A stretch of 64,000 nt of DNA from the NCBI GenBank assembly GCA_964579725.1, contig CAZOHG010000011.1, forward strand, positions 1 through 64,000, in the 5' to 3' direction. The notes beneath the pieces are model-generated. The model did no database searches and was not told the origin of the DNA. It was given only the letters and a program-made list of their open reading frames with translations. Made by a program: the position numbers and the translations under genes. This stretch comes from CAZOHG01 sp964579725. Lineage in GTDB: Bacteria > Zhuqueibacterota > JdFR-76 > BMS3Abin05. Below, in pieces: positions 43,578 through 52,007 of this stretch; positions within the stretch are counted from its first letter, which is position 1; each line of letters begins with the position of its first letter.

Positions 43578-44789
43578 CTACTTTTTGTGACGTATGAACC
43601 AGCGCTCGCCGCCGCTCACCGAAAAATTAAATCGCAAGAGAGATTCCTTGAAGACATTGTCCGTCAAATTGCCGCGCACGCCCCATTCCAACGCCATGTC
43701 AATGGAACCGCGTCCTTGTCCAAAGGGGATTCCCACTCCGACGGTACCCACCCTTTCCAGAACCGGTTCCCCTCGAAAACCCAAAACATTAAGACGATGC
43801 CGGTAAAATCCCGCCCGGAGAGCCAATTGGCGCACAATCGGAGCAAACGGATCCAACGTGCCGGCATGTTCGATACCAAAACCCACACGATTTTCGTTCG
43901 TCATGCCGGGAAGGCTGGATTCTTCAATGGCCAACTGCGACCAATTCTGAGCGCGGTAGTCCATCCCAACCAACCACCGTTTGAAAACAATCGACAGGCC
44001 TAGTCCGTATTTTTGGGGGAGTGTCCAATTTTTGGAGACGGACCGGGTCACTTGGGGAGCAAAATAGGTCTCTTCGTCGCGCAGGCGCATTTTCCGCGCA
44101 GGCGAATAGACGGCCGCTACCGAGAGCCATTTGAGCGGCTGCACCAAAACGCCCGCCGTTGCATTCAGTCCCCAGGTTTTGTAGCTGAATTCGGTACGCC
44201 CGTCCACAAAGGTCTGGCTTTCAAAATCAAGCGTCCATTTTTCCAGGATTTTCCCAAAGATGAAATCCGAGCGAAGTCCAACGTAAACATGGGGAAAAAT
44301 TTTGGCACCAATTCCCAAATAAAAATTATTCAATCCGCCGGAGCGATCCATTGCTTTGGTGTACGCCTGTCCGTTTAGCGAGCGGGTTTCTTCGAGCCGC
44401 ACATTGGAATACGTACAGGGCAAAATCCCGAATTGCACGCCGATGCCTCGCTTTACGGGAAGCCCCATGGCCATCGAATGGAAATTGGCATAATAGGTCG
44501 TGAATTTCTGGGAATTGGAGGAAACGCCCAATCGTTGGGAAATAAAACTGGCCATGGTTCGAACGTCCAAAATACCGCCGAACCGTGCAGGATTGTCCGC
44601 ATTTAAATAGCGCAAATCCAGAATAGCCAACGAAACATTGCCCATTCCTGAGGCCTCGGGCCCGGGAGCCATTTGCGACAAACCGAATCCTTTTAAAGAA
44701 TAAACGGAACCGTAATTTGTTGCCAAAGCCGATCCGGCTACTCCCAAAACAAACACCACTCCAAGAAAAAATTTTTTTATGTCGAACAC
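43578..44789 (-). CDS. Predicted outer-membrane beta-barrel protein (FadL/PorV-like)
   Basis: 403 residues. The GTG at 44789 follows AGGAGG by six bases and begins a signal peptide (basic FDIKKFFLG, hydrophobic VVFVLGVAGSALA); the longer in-frame start at 44879 runs back into the lipoprotein gene. After cleavage: NYGSVYSLKGFGLSQMAPGPEASGMGNVSLA, then repeated amphipathic strands with gaps (YLGIGAKIFPHVYVGLRSDF, LGLSIVFKRWLVGMDYRAQN, VGFGIEHAG), closing with RFNFSVSGGERWFIRHKK. The early ‘GPEASGMGNVSLA’ type start recalls the PorV and FadL/OMPP1 groups. Family is tentative; barrel location is well supported. Encoded 10 bases after the lipoprotein gene. Confidence 0.72.
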   Translation of the reverse strand: MFDIKKFFLGVVFVLGVAGSALATNYGSVYSLKGFGLSQMAPGPEASGMGNVSLAILDLRYLNADNPARFGGILDVRTMASFISQRLGVSSNSQKFTTYYANFHSMAMGLPVKRGIGVQFGILPCTYSNVRLEETRSLNGQAYTKAMDRSGGLNNFYLGIGAKIFPHVYVGLRSDFIFGKILEKWTLDFESQTFVDGRTEFSYKTWGLNATAGVLVQPLKWLSVAAVYSPARKMRLRDEETYFAPQVTRSVSKNWTLPQKYGLGLSIVFKRWLVGMDYRAQNWSQLAIEESSLPGMTNENRVGFGIEHAGTLDPFAPIVRQLALRAGFYRHRLNVLGFRGEPVLERVGTVGVGIPFGQGRGSIDMALEWGVRGNLTDNVFKESLLRFNFSVSGGERWFIRHKK

Positions 44790-44799
44790 GCCAATCCTC

Positions 44800-45939
44800 C
44801 TACTTCGCTGGTGGTATGGAATAATAAAGGGTAATCGTCGGGTTGAGCAGAGAATCCGGTTGTTGTTGGTAAAAAGCAATCCGGAATAAATCGGCGCCGG
44901 GGTAACGCGGTGCCAGGCGAAGTCCCTTGTTGGGGATTTTGCCCGAAACCCATTTTTGCACTATGTCCGTAATAAGCGTGGTCACATGGTCTTTGTGGAC
45001 GTCGTAACTGGCGGAGTCGATGGTGGTGCTGTCAGCTTTCAGCACGCCCCCTTCCTCAAGAAGAGGCATTTTAGCCAACGCATAAACCCGGTCGATCCCC
45101 AAAAGAGACGCCGTTGTGTCAACCGAGAGGTGCAACACCGCTTTGTGAATGGTAGCGTTTGTCGGAAGTACCGGCAATGAAAAATGAAAATCCGACAGCA
45201 GATTCACCCCTTCGCCCACGTAGGCGTACCCCGGTTGCTGCTGCCACGTACTTTTTACCAGAAAAAGGTCTTTGGAAGCATTCACGCGGACGCTGTCGCG
45301 CGTGTTCCCCACGTTAAAAAACACCAATAAATCGGGGGGATTTTCATTAATGTACGCGTTGTAGGATTTAATAAAAGCCTCGTTTTCCGCCTCAATGAGC
45401 AAACCGTTGTTTTCAATCGTGGAATCCTTCCACCCCTTGATGACGCCGGGGGGAAGAAGAAGGGAATCGTACGCAGCGGTGCGGGCGGAAACCGTGTCTG
45501 ATGAAATGAGGTTGCCGCGGTAGTTGTCAAGCGACACATCGGAGGTTAATTCCGTTTGCACCCAATTCGATTTGACCGAAAAAATTTTCAGGGGCAATGT
45601 GGCAAGATGCTGCGGATTAATCACGCTGCGTGCGTAAAGCCGAAGAATGGCTTTGTCGATTTGCGCCGTGTCCGAGATCAAATGTAAATCTTTAAATTGA
45701 ATCAGAATAAAAGCGGAATACCCGCCGGCTTTTCCTGCAAAAATTTCCGAGCTGTACGCTGTTTGTCCCTCAAAAGTACCGATTTTAATGTCGTCCGTTT
45801 TGCGGATTGTGACAACCTTTTCTTGCCCCAAATCCTTTTTCCCCAACAATTCAAGGGACAATGGGTTTTTTTTATTTTGACATCCGACCAGACTCAAAAT
45901 GAAAAATCCGGCCAGGATTACTGGGGTCCGCCACTTCAT
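44800..45939 (-). CDS. DNRLRE-like outer-membrane lipoprotein
   Basis: 379 residues. Signal peptide ending in SLVGC, a lipobox with Cys20. Two similar beta-rich segments follow (about 55-190 and 205-370), each with the DNRLRE-type pattern of a hydrophobic AILRLYARSVI/AVLHLSVDTTA strand and an aromatic S..W. QTEL motif; the C-terminal half includes TDIVQKWVSGKIPNKGLRLAP, the usual end of such domains. These domains are structural modules on surface or periplasmic proteins. No active site seen. Encoded immediately upstream of the barrel protein, 39 bases after hutI. Confidence 0.68.
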   Translation of the reverse strand: MKWRTPVILAGFFILSLVGCQNKKNPLSLELLGKKDLGQEKVVTIRKTDDIKIGTFEGQTAYSSEIFAGKAGGYSAFILIQFKDLHLISDTAQIDKAILRLYARSVINPQHLATLPLKIFSVKSNWVQTELTSDVSLDNYRGNLISSDTVSARTAAYDSLLLPPGVIKGWKDSTIENNGLLIEAENEAFIKSYNAYINENPPDLLVFFNVGNTRDSVRVNASKDLFLVKSTWQQQPGYAYVGEGVNLLSDFHFSLPVLPTNATIHKAVLHLSVDTTASLLGIDRVYALAKMPLLEEGGVLKADSTTIDSASYDVHKDHVTTLITDIVQKWVSGKIPNKGLRLAPRYPGADLFRIAFYQQQPDSLLNPTITLYYSIPPAK

Positions 45940-45978
45940 TGAAATCCTCTCGTTTATTTTTTCACTCCTTCCGCTACT

Positions 45979-47253
45979 TCACCTTTTTGACCGCCGGTCA
46001 ATCAGGATTTTCCCCTTTTTAATCACCATTTCCACAAGATTTACCCCAAAATAGTACGGAACGAGACGGTAGTCCTCGGCATCCACCACCAGAACGTCCG
46101 CCTGGTACCCTTCTGCCAAATTCCCGATCCTTTTTTCACGGCGCAGAGCCCTGGCACCTTGAATAGTAGCGGCAACCAAAACTTCGTCGGGCGTCATTTT
46201 CATGAAAAGAGCTGCCAATGTCATCATTAGCGGCAGCGATTGTGTCATGCTGCTGCCGGGGTTGAAATCGGTTGCCAGCGCCACGGGGACGCCCGAACCC
46301 ATCAGCTTTCGCGCTGGCGGGTAGTGGTTTAAGCCGAGAAAAAACACCGACCCGGGCAAAAGAGTCGCCACACAGCCAAAGGCTCGCAGTTTTTCTACGC
46401 CCGCATCCGTCACTTGTTCCAGATGGTCGACGGAAACGGCGTGCATTTCTGCCGCCAATTCGGTGCATCCGATGGCGTGAAACTGGTCGGCGTGAATTTT
46501 CAGTCCCAGCCCCGCCAGATGGGCGGCACTGGCAATCTTCAATGTTTCCGCCGGCGTGTACACCCCCTGTTCGCAATACACATCCACGAATTCTGCCAGG
46601 TGATTTTCAGCAATCTCCGGAATCATGACGTCCGTCAGCACCCGAATGTAGTCATCCCGATTGTTGCGGTACTCGTCGGGCATCTCGTGTGCCCCCAGAA
46701 ACGTAGGAACGACGTCAATAGGATGCGATTTGCGCAGCGTGTTCAGCACGCGAAGCGACTTCATTTCGGCTTCGTACGAAAGTCCGTAACCGGTTTTGGC
46801 TTCCACGGTTGTGGTGCCCAATTCCAAAAAGCGATCCAATCGGCGGGAAACCCGGCGCAGCAACTCCTCTTCGGAAGCCTGACGCACCCCCTCAATACTG
46901 GAGCGAATTCCGCCCCCTGCAGCAGCGATTTCCTCGTAACTTTTCCCCTGAACACGCTGCTCGAATTCTTTTTCGCGGGTGTTGAAAAAAACCGGGTGCG
47001 TGTGTGAATCCACCAATCCCGGCAAAAGGGTTTTCCCCCGGACGTCTACAACCTGCGTGCGCCCGCGCCTCAGCCATTTCGCCCGTACCACCTCTTGACC
47101 TCCGACCGCCGTGATTTTCCCATCGGAAATGGCCAGCGCCCCGTTGGCGAGCGTTAGAACTTGCCACCCCATTGCGGCGGGCTTTTCTTCTCCTACCCAC
47201 CGGAAGGTAACAATTTGGCTGGCATTTTCGAGAAGCAAATCGGCAGCAGGCAC
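45979..47253 (-). CDS. hutI: Imidazolonepropionase
   Basis: 424 residues. Amidohydrolase of histidine catabolism that opens 4-imidazolone-5-propionate to formiminoglutamate. HTHP (in LLPGLVDSHTHPVFFNTREKEFEQRV, split: metal ligands His84 and His86) starts the barrel; TTTVEAKTGYGLSYEAEM, LGAHEMP, CEQGVY, LKIHADQFHAIG, VSVDHLEQV and ALATDFNPGSSMTQSLP follow in family order. GTG start. Other hut genes (hutH, hutU) are not in the window. The lipoprotein and barrel genes follow closely and may be co-transcribed from 47313-47341, though this looks like chance neighbourhood. Confidence 0.95.
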   Translation of the reverse strand: MPAADLLLENASQIVTFRWVGEEKPAAMGWQVLTLANGALAISDGKITAVGGQEVVRAKWLRRGRTQVVDVRGKTLLPGLVDSHTHPVFFNTREKEFEQRVQGKSYEEIAAAGGGIRSSIEGVRQASEEELLRRVSRRLDRFLELGTTTVEAKTGYGLSYEAEMKSLRVLNTLRKSHPIDVVPTFLGAHEMPDEYRNNRDDYIRVLTDVMIPEIAENHLAEFVDVYCEQGVYTPAETLKIASAAHLAGLGLKIHADQFHAIGCTELAAEMHAVSVDHLEQVTDAGVEKLRAFGCVATLLPGSVFFLGLNHYPPARKLMGSGVPVALATDFNPGSSMTQSLPLMMTLAALFMKMTPDEVLVAATIQGARALRREKRIGNLAEGYQADVLVVDAEDYRLVPYYFGVNLVEMVIKKGKILIDRRSKR

Positions 47254-47312
47254 GGGGAAAATTCTCTCGCTTAATTCCTTTCAAACCGCAAAATCGTTCG
47301 ATCTTGTTGGTG

Positions 47313-47341
47313 AATATATCGAAAATCTACCTCACTTGCAA
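47313..47341 (-). promoter_or_regulatory. Sigma70-like promoter for hutI
   Basis: TTGCAA (47341-47336), 17 bases, TATATT (47318-47313) on the minus strand, about 55 bases before the GTG. The rest of the 308-base gap (47342-47561) shows no gene, repeat or clear terminator. Confidence 0.55.
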
Positions 47342-47561
47342 GAAAAAAGATGGAAAACAAAACCGGCGGGGGTCTTCTGCGAATTTGGACAGGAGGAAAT
47401 TGAGGGGAATCGAAACAGGGCAAAATCCGCTTAATGGAGAAACCAAACCGATTTGCTCACTTTCCAATTTAATTTGCCGAGAAGATCGTTTGTAACCGCC
47501 CTTTCGGTGCAAAAAGTGTCCCAATTTGAACAGTTACGCCAATCCGGAGGTCAGTGCTTTC

Positions 47562-48917
47562 CTACGGCAGTAGCTCGCTGATTTTGACAAATCGGTACCC
47601 CTCATTCCGCAACGAGTCAATAAGGGCGGGCAGGCGTTTGTGGGGGAAATCGGTTCGGCGGTTGCTCCCCAGATGCATTAAAATAATGGCGCCGTTTGCC
47701 CCCACTTTTCCGTGACGGGCAAATGCCAAAATTTTCTTTTCAATTTCCTCGCCGGTGAGGTACCCCGGGGCGTCCGGTTGGGCAATCCAATCGCGGGTGT
47801 CCATGTTTTCCTGCCGATCGTGCCCAATGGTCCAATCGACTTCTTGAAATCCCGTTTCGGCTGCCCATTGTCGAATTTGGGCATTGCTTTCACCGTAGGG
47901 AGGTCGCCAAAGGGGAGCCATGGACTTTCCGGTTATTCGGTGAAAAAGCTCTGCTGTCTTTTTCAATTCTTCCTGCACAAAGGCTCGCGTAACGCCGGGC
48001 CGCGTCACATGACGGTGGTTCTCCGCGTAAGTGGTGAGGTGCGGGTGGTCAAAGGTGTGGTTCCCCACTTCGTGACCGTCGTGCACAATTTGCCGGACGG
48101 TTTCGGGATAATGCTTTAAAAATTGGCCGGTTAAAAACATTGTGCAGTGAACATTCCGAGATCGCAAAATGTCCAAAATTTCACCGGTCACATTGTTGCT
48201 GGCGCCGCCATCAAATGTAAGGGCTACTTTTTTTTCGGCAAGGCTCCCCCGGCGAATGGGTGTAGCCAGATAACGTAAATTTGGCGGAGCAAAGCGGACG
48301 GTCAGCTCCTCCAAAGCCAGCATCTTGCCGTCCGGGGCAAATGCTTTTACCCGCAGTCTTTTGGTTTTGCGCGAAAGCGACACGACCGGAAATTCAAATT
48401 GTCCGTTTCGCGGCAGCGTAACGGCCAGCGGACCTGTCGTATCTTCAAGCACCAGAATCCAGCCGTCTTTTGCCTCCCCCGTCACCCGAATGTCATTGCG
48501 GAAAATCATCGCACCAGGCACGGGCTTGCGAATGCGAACAGAAGCGGCGGGAAGTGGCTGGGCTGGTCGCTTTGGATTACCACCGGCAGAAAAAGGAAAT
48601 TGAGGCGCGGAAAGGGATCGAACGGCTCGGTTTAAACGAAAATTTTGCACCAGCAAAATAGAAAAAAGAATCCAAATCGTGAGCCAAAGGAAAAGCAGTT
48701 GGTGACGGGTAAGGCGGGCAAAAACAGGGCTCAATTTTTTGAGGAAAAGCCTTGGTTTTTCACGGAACAAAAAGCGGAACCAGCACAAACGGCTGCAAAA
48801 AATATGATGGGAATAGATCTTTTGACAGTCCGAGCAAATGGGTTTGTGACAATAAAAACAGTGGCGACTGGTGTACCGATCCGGATGGTTCACGCACACG
48901 TTGATTTTTTTGCTCAT
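47562..48917 (-). CDS. Zinc-finger/transmembrane/NodB polysaccharide deacetylase fusion
   Basis: 451 residues. Residues 1-45 form a B-box-like zinc finger (C8, H11, C20, C23, C28, C31, H37/H38, C41), followed by one transmembrane helix (about 72-92), a beta-sandwich linker (about 120-220) and a NodB domain to the end. NodB motifs: VALTFDGGAS near residue 235, H-x3-H in HTFDHPHL, RPPYGESN and a C-terminal LMHLGSN. In most NodB enzymes the first motif is TFDDG, whose second Asp binds metal; here it is Gly, so activity may be reduced or use an altered metal site. The finger would be cytoplasmic, the deacetylase periplasmic, acting on peptidoglycan or an exopolysaccharide. Confidence 0.82.
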   Translation of the reverse strand: MSKKINVCVNHPDRYTSRHCFYCHKPICSDCQKIYSHHIFCSRLCWFRFLFREKPRLFLKKLSPVFARLTRHQLLFLWLTIWILFSILLVQNFRLNRAVRSLSAPQFPFSAGGNPKRPAQPLPAASVRIRKPVPGAMIFRNDIRVTGEAKDGWILVLEDTTGPLAVTLPRNGQFEFPVVSLSRKTKRLRVKAFAPDGKMLALEELTVRFAPPNLRYLATPIRRGSLAEKKVALTFDGGASNNVTGEILDILRSRNVHCTMFLTGQFLKHYPETVRQIVHDGHEVGNHTFDHPHLTTYAENHRHVTRPGVTRAFVQEELKKTAELFHRITGKSMAPLWRPPYGESNAQIRQWAAETGFQEVDWTIGHDRQENMDTRDWIAQPDAPGYLTGEEIEKKILAFARHGKVGANGAIILMHLGSNRRTDFPHKRLPALIDSLRNEGYRFVKISELLP

Positions 48918-49153
48918 GGCACCTCTAACCCAAAACTTAGAGCGAGAGATTTTTTAATCTCATTCGGAGGCGATTTGCTGTTTCCTGTCGAAAAAACTTC
49001 TATTTTCAAACAAACAAAAATTACGGAGCGCGCTTTTCGTTTGGGAAATCGGCCATGCCACTAAATCCGATCGGGAAAATCTGGATTTTCTGCGAGAAAT
49101 GCTCAAGCGTACACGGCGCCCCGGCAAAACCGAAACAGGGGAGCCGTCCAGGC

Positions 49154-49864
49154 TCAAAGCGTGAACGCACGGAGCAGGATTCCCACTAAAATAGCCAAAA
49201 AATCACCGAAAACAACCACCGGCCAATCCCATTTTTGAGCCAACAGACGCACCCCCAAAATGGCCGCAATCCCCAACCAAAACCAGCCGCCTAACAGTGC
49301 CAACAACGTCAGGAAAAACCGTTCCACGTAGCCGGGCACGCGTTGCCTTAATCCGGGGAAAATCAGGGTTTCCCGTTCCTGTTTGGGCTTGCGATCATTT
49401 ATGAACACCCGCACATTGAACACCAGCGGAGTTAGTGCAAAAGTAGCCAACACAAATCCCGAAATTTGAATAATGAGCCGCGTGTTGGAATAAAAGGGCC
49501 AGTTAAATCGGTAAACCGCATCCGGGTACAGGGCCAAAAATCCAAATGTCAAGATCCAAATAGTGAACAAATGGAGAAATTGATCAAACAAAAAAAGGTA
49601 CACATTATCCTTAATGACATTTTGGGTGATCCAGATTTTGCCCGAATCGTACAGAATGTGAGAGAGAAAAAGGAGAATCAAAACAATCCAAAAAACGGGG
49701 TACCGCAAGTAGGGCAACGTAAAGAGGATGTTCATGGCACTCACAATGCCGACGTGAAGGAGCACACCCCATTTGTACGTCGTTTTGTAATAAAAGACTG
49801 TGTCCGTTTGCAGGGGGAAATCCCCCACCAGGTGAGCCAGTGTTAATAGCCAGAAAAGATTCAT
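49154..49864 (-). CDS. DUF3307 integral membrane protein
   Basis: 236 residues. DUF3307 landmarks are seen at the N-terminus: LLTLAHLVGDFPLQTDTVFYYKT and LLHVGIVSAMNILF, followed by two long helices and a late region LKALLGG-like (residues 185-234) with the two remaining helices. About six membrane segments in all. Function unknown in the family; in other bacteria it often neighbours phage or regulatory genes, here it stands alone between the deacetylase and rplI. Confidence 0.78.
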   Translation of the reverse strand: MNLFWLLTLAHLVGDFPLQTDTVFYYKTTYKWGVLLHVGIVSAMNILFTLPYLRYPVFWIVLILLFLSHILYDSGKIWITQNVIKDNVYLFLFDQFLHLFTIWILTFGFLALYPDAVYRFNWPFYSNTRLIIQISGFVLATFALTPLVFNVRVFINDRKPKQERETLIFPGLRQRVPGYVERFFLTLLALLGGWFWLGIAAILGVRLLAQKWDWPVVVFGDFLAILVGILLRAFTL

Positions 49865-49887
49865 ATAAATCTCAAGGGAAAAGGAAG

Positions 49888-49916
49888 AGCCGCCCGCCTG
49901 CGCCTTTGGGGCGGCT
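49888..49916 (-). terminator. Candidate terminator of the ribosomal protein operon
   Basis: AGCCGCCC (49888-49895) pairs with GGGCGGCT (49909-49916) across a 13-base loop; on the minus strand CTTCCTTTTCCC follows. Strong stem, moderate T-run, 25 bases past the rplI stop. Confidence 0.55.
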
Positions 49917-49940
49917 TCAGCAATCGATTCAAATGCTCCT

Positions 49941-50384
49941 CTACTTTTTCACCACCCAAACCTTGACCTTTGCCTCTACTTCGGGATGTAATTTAATGGG
50001 AATGGAATAAATACCCAGCGCCTTAATGGGTTCGTCAAGCAGGATTTTTCGCTTGTCCAGTGCAAAACCCTTTTCTTCCAGAGCATTGGCAATATCCTGA
50101 GATGTTACGGAACCGAACAACTTGTCTTCTTCACCAACCGAGACTGAAATAGTAATGGACGTGTCGTTCAATTTCTCCGCTTCTTTTTCAGCGGCTTTTT
50201 TCTCACGGTTTTTCTGGAGTTCCAAACTCTTTTTTTCCTGCTCAAATCGTTTAACATTGCCCTTGGAGGCTTCAAGAGCCAACCCCTTAGGAATCAAATA
50301 ATTACGGGCATAACCGTTCTTGACTTCAACAATTTCACCCGCTTTTCCAATTGTTTCCACATCTTTTCTAAGAATGACTTTCAT
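49941..50384 (-). CDS. rplI: 50S ribosomal protein L9
   Basis: 147 residues, normal bacterial length. The N-terminal domain has MKVILRKDVETIGKAGEIVEVKNGYARNYLIPKGLALEAS with the L9 signature, followed by the long connecting helix (about 42-75) and a C-terminal domain ending in VKVWVVKK. Last gene of the rpsF-rpsR-rplI unit. Confidence 0.97.
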   Translation of the reverse strand: MKVILRKDVETIGKAGEIVEVKNGYARNYLIPKGLALEASKGNVKRFEQEKKSLELQKNREKKAAEKEAEKLNDTSITISVSVGEEDKLFGSVTSQDIANALEEKGFALDKRKILLDEPIKALGIYSIPIKLHPEVEAKVKVWVVKK

Positions 50385-50423
50385 TTCTATTGAACTCCCT
50401 CTTGACTTTTTGGTTTACGTGTG

Positions 50424-50651
50424 TCAACTGACATGATCGGCAACAAATGGCAGAAGAGCCAGGTGACGCGCCCGTTTAATTGCCTTTACCAACTGTCTCT
50501 GATGCTGAGCGCAGGTACCGGAAATTCGCCGAGGGATAATTTTGCCCTGTTCTGTGGTGAACCGTTGCAACAGTTTTTCATCCTTGTAATCGATGTACTC
50601 GATTTTATTTTCGCAAAAGCGACAAATCCGTTTCTTTTTCGTTCGGATCAA
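50424..50651 (-). CDS. rpsR: 30S ribosomal protein S18
   Basis: 75 residues. CRFCENKIEYIDYKDEKLLQRFTTEQGKIIPRRISGTCAQHQRQL carries the RRxSGTCAxHQRxL signature in its usual place, and two N-terminal Cys (C10, C13) that in related proteins bind zinc together with later residues. S18 pairs with S6 on the small subunit. Upstream is the rpsF gene, without the ssb gene that usually sits between them. Confidence 0.97.
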   Translation of the reverse strand: MIRTKKKRICRFCENKIEYIDYKDEKLLQRFTTEQGKIIPRRISGTCAQHQRQLVKAIKRARHLALLPFVADHVS

Positions 50652-50752
50652 CGTAAGACCTCCTTTAATTTTTCGACCATCGAAATTTCTTTTTCAACGT
50701 TGTCTGCTATTTTCCCGTAGCCGCGGTGCTTTCAATTGACGCCGGGCCGTCC

Positions 50753-51244
50753 TCATTGCTCGGAAACCGATTCCTCCGCCGAAGTCTCTTTTGTTTCCGC
50801 GGCCTTTGTCTCAGCCGGAGCAGCTTGAGGCGTCGTGGTTGCGGGTTTTGAGGCGGAAGAAGAACGCGAATAAGAACGTGAGCGCCTGTCGGGCGTTCGG
50901 CCAAATTTCTTAAATTCCATGGTTCGGCCCGATTCCATTTGCCGAATGGCTTTTTTGTCCAATTTCACCGTGAGGTAGCGCAAAACGCTCTCGTCCAGGC
51001 GAAAACCGTGTTCCATCGGCGCTACAATTTTACCGTCCGATTCGTACAAGAAATAAACGTAGTACCCGTATTGACGTTTTTTGATTTCATAGGCCATGCG
51101 TTTTTTACCCCAGTGGTCTACTTTTCGAATGCTGCCACCGGCATCCGTAATGGTTTTCTGCACCCGATTCACAAATTCTTCAATTTTGGTTTGATCTAAT
51201 TGCGGATCCAGAATCACAGTTGTTTCGTACAGACGTTGCTCCAT
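50753..51244 (-). CDS. rpsF: 30S ribosomal protein S6 with low-complexity C-terminal tail
   Basis: 163 residues against about 95-135 in most bacteria. The S6 fold is residues 1-100 (YETTVILDPQLDQTKIEEFVNRV, KVDHWGKKRMAYEIKKRQYGYYVYFLYES, ESVLRYLTVKLDKKAI). The rest, from about residue 115 to 163, is Ser/Arg then Ala/Thr/Glu-rich tail ending in an acidic EESVSEQ. Some S6 proteins have acidic tails extended by RimK; RimK is not in the window. The gap of 101 bases between rpsF and rpsR holds nothing convincing. Confidence 0.95.
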   Translation of the reverse strand: MEQRLYETTVILDPQLDQTKIEEFVNRVQKTITDAGGSIRKVDHWGKKRMAYEIKKRQYGYYVYFLYESDGKIVAPMEHGFRLDESVLRYLTVKLDKKAIRQMESGRTMEFKKFGRTPDRRSRSYSRSSSASKPATTTPQAAPAETKAAETKETSAEESVSEQ

Positions 51245-51384
51245 TTAAACCTCCATTTTATGCTCGATAAAATTCTGTTTCGAAAATTCGCACCTGTCGA
51301 TTTTTTCCCTAAAACCCACCCCATTCCACAAGCCAAAAATCAGAACCCTTTTCACAGGAAAGAAGGGCACTATTTTTAAAAAGC

Positions 51385-51990
51385 TCAGTCAATTAAGCGA
51401 CGATTGAACCGGTTCATGGCGCGTTCGATTCCCTCTTTGGCGGCCGTTTCAACTGCATCGGCAGCCGTTGGAATAATTTCCTGCAAAACTTCCCACTCCG
51501 ACCGACTGAATTCCGACAGCACAAAAGACACCCAATTTTCAATGGGGTGCTCGGGGCCGATGCCGATTCGCAAGCGGGGAAACTGCTGCGTCCCCAAATG
51601 CGAAATGATGGAAGCCAGTCCGTTGTGCCCCCCGTCGCTGCCGGATTTCCGCAACCGCAGCACGCCAAGCGGAAGCTGAAAATCGTCCACAACCACCAAA
51701 ATTTGAGAAAGATCCTGCCGAAAAAACTCGACGGCCTGCCGTACCGCCAGCCCGCTGTTGTTCATAAATGTCAGCGGTTTGATCAAAAAAAGCCGTCGTC
51801 CGTTTACATGGCCGTCCGCCTGAACGAAATCACCGCGGCCCTGTTTAAACGTCCAGCCGTGGCGCTGAGCCAGGGCATCGGCCACCAAAAAACCCGCATT
51901 GTGACGGGTGCGCTCATATTTTTTGCCGGGATTTCCAAGTCCGAACACGACAAACCGGTCTGACCCGCTTTCCACCCGTTGTGTTCCCAT
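51385..51990 (-). CDS. pth: Peptidyl-tRNA hydrolase
   Basis: 201 residues. FVVFGLGNPGKKYERTRHNAGF holds the substrate-gating Asn and the catalytic His of the HNxGF motif; KPLTFMNNSGLAV and VDDFQLPLGVLRLRKSGSDGGHNGLASI are the further family signatures (catalytic Asp in VVDD). Recycles stalled peptidyl-tRNA. Lies between rplY and rpsF, matching the ctc-pth order of Bacillus. The N-terminal MGTQRVESGSDR may begin too early; a start nearer residue 11 is possible. Confidence 0.96.
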   Translation of the reverse strand: MGTQRVESGSDRFVVFGLGNPGKKYERTRHNAGFLVADALAQRHGWTFKQGRGDFVQADGHVNGRRLFLIKPLTFMNNSGLAVRQAVEFFRQDLSQILVVVDDFQLPLGVLRLRKSGSDGGHNGLASIISHLGTQQFPRLRIGIGPEHPIENWVSFVLSEFSRSEWEVLQEIIPTAADAVETAAKEGIERAMNRFNRRLID

Positions 51991-52007
51991 GAGCGCCTTT
52001 GCAGGGG

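Noticed and set aside
48918..49153. Open frame at 48960-49157 and an inverted repeat near 48952-48967 between the deacetylase and DUF3307 genes
   Set aside because: The frame has no homologue I recognise, overlaps the DUF3307 stop and is basic/random; the short GAGATT/AATCTC repeat is AT-rich and could be chance.
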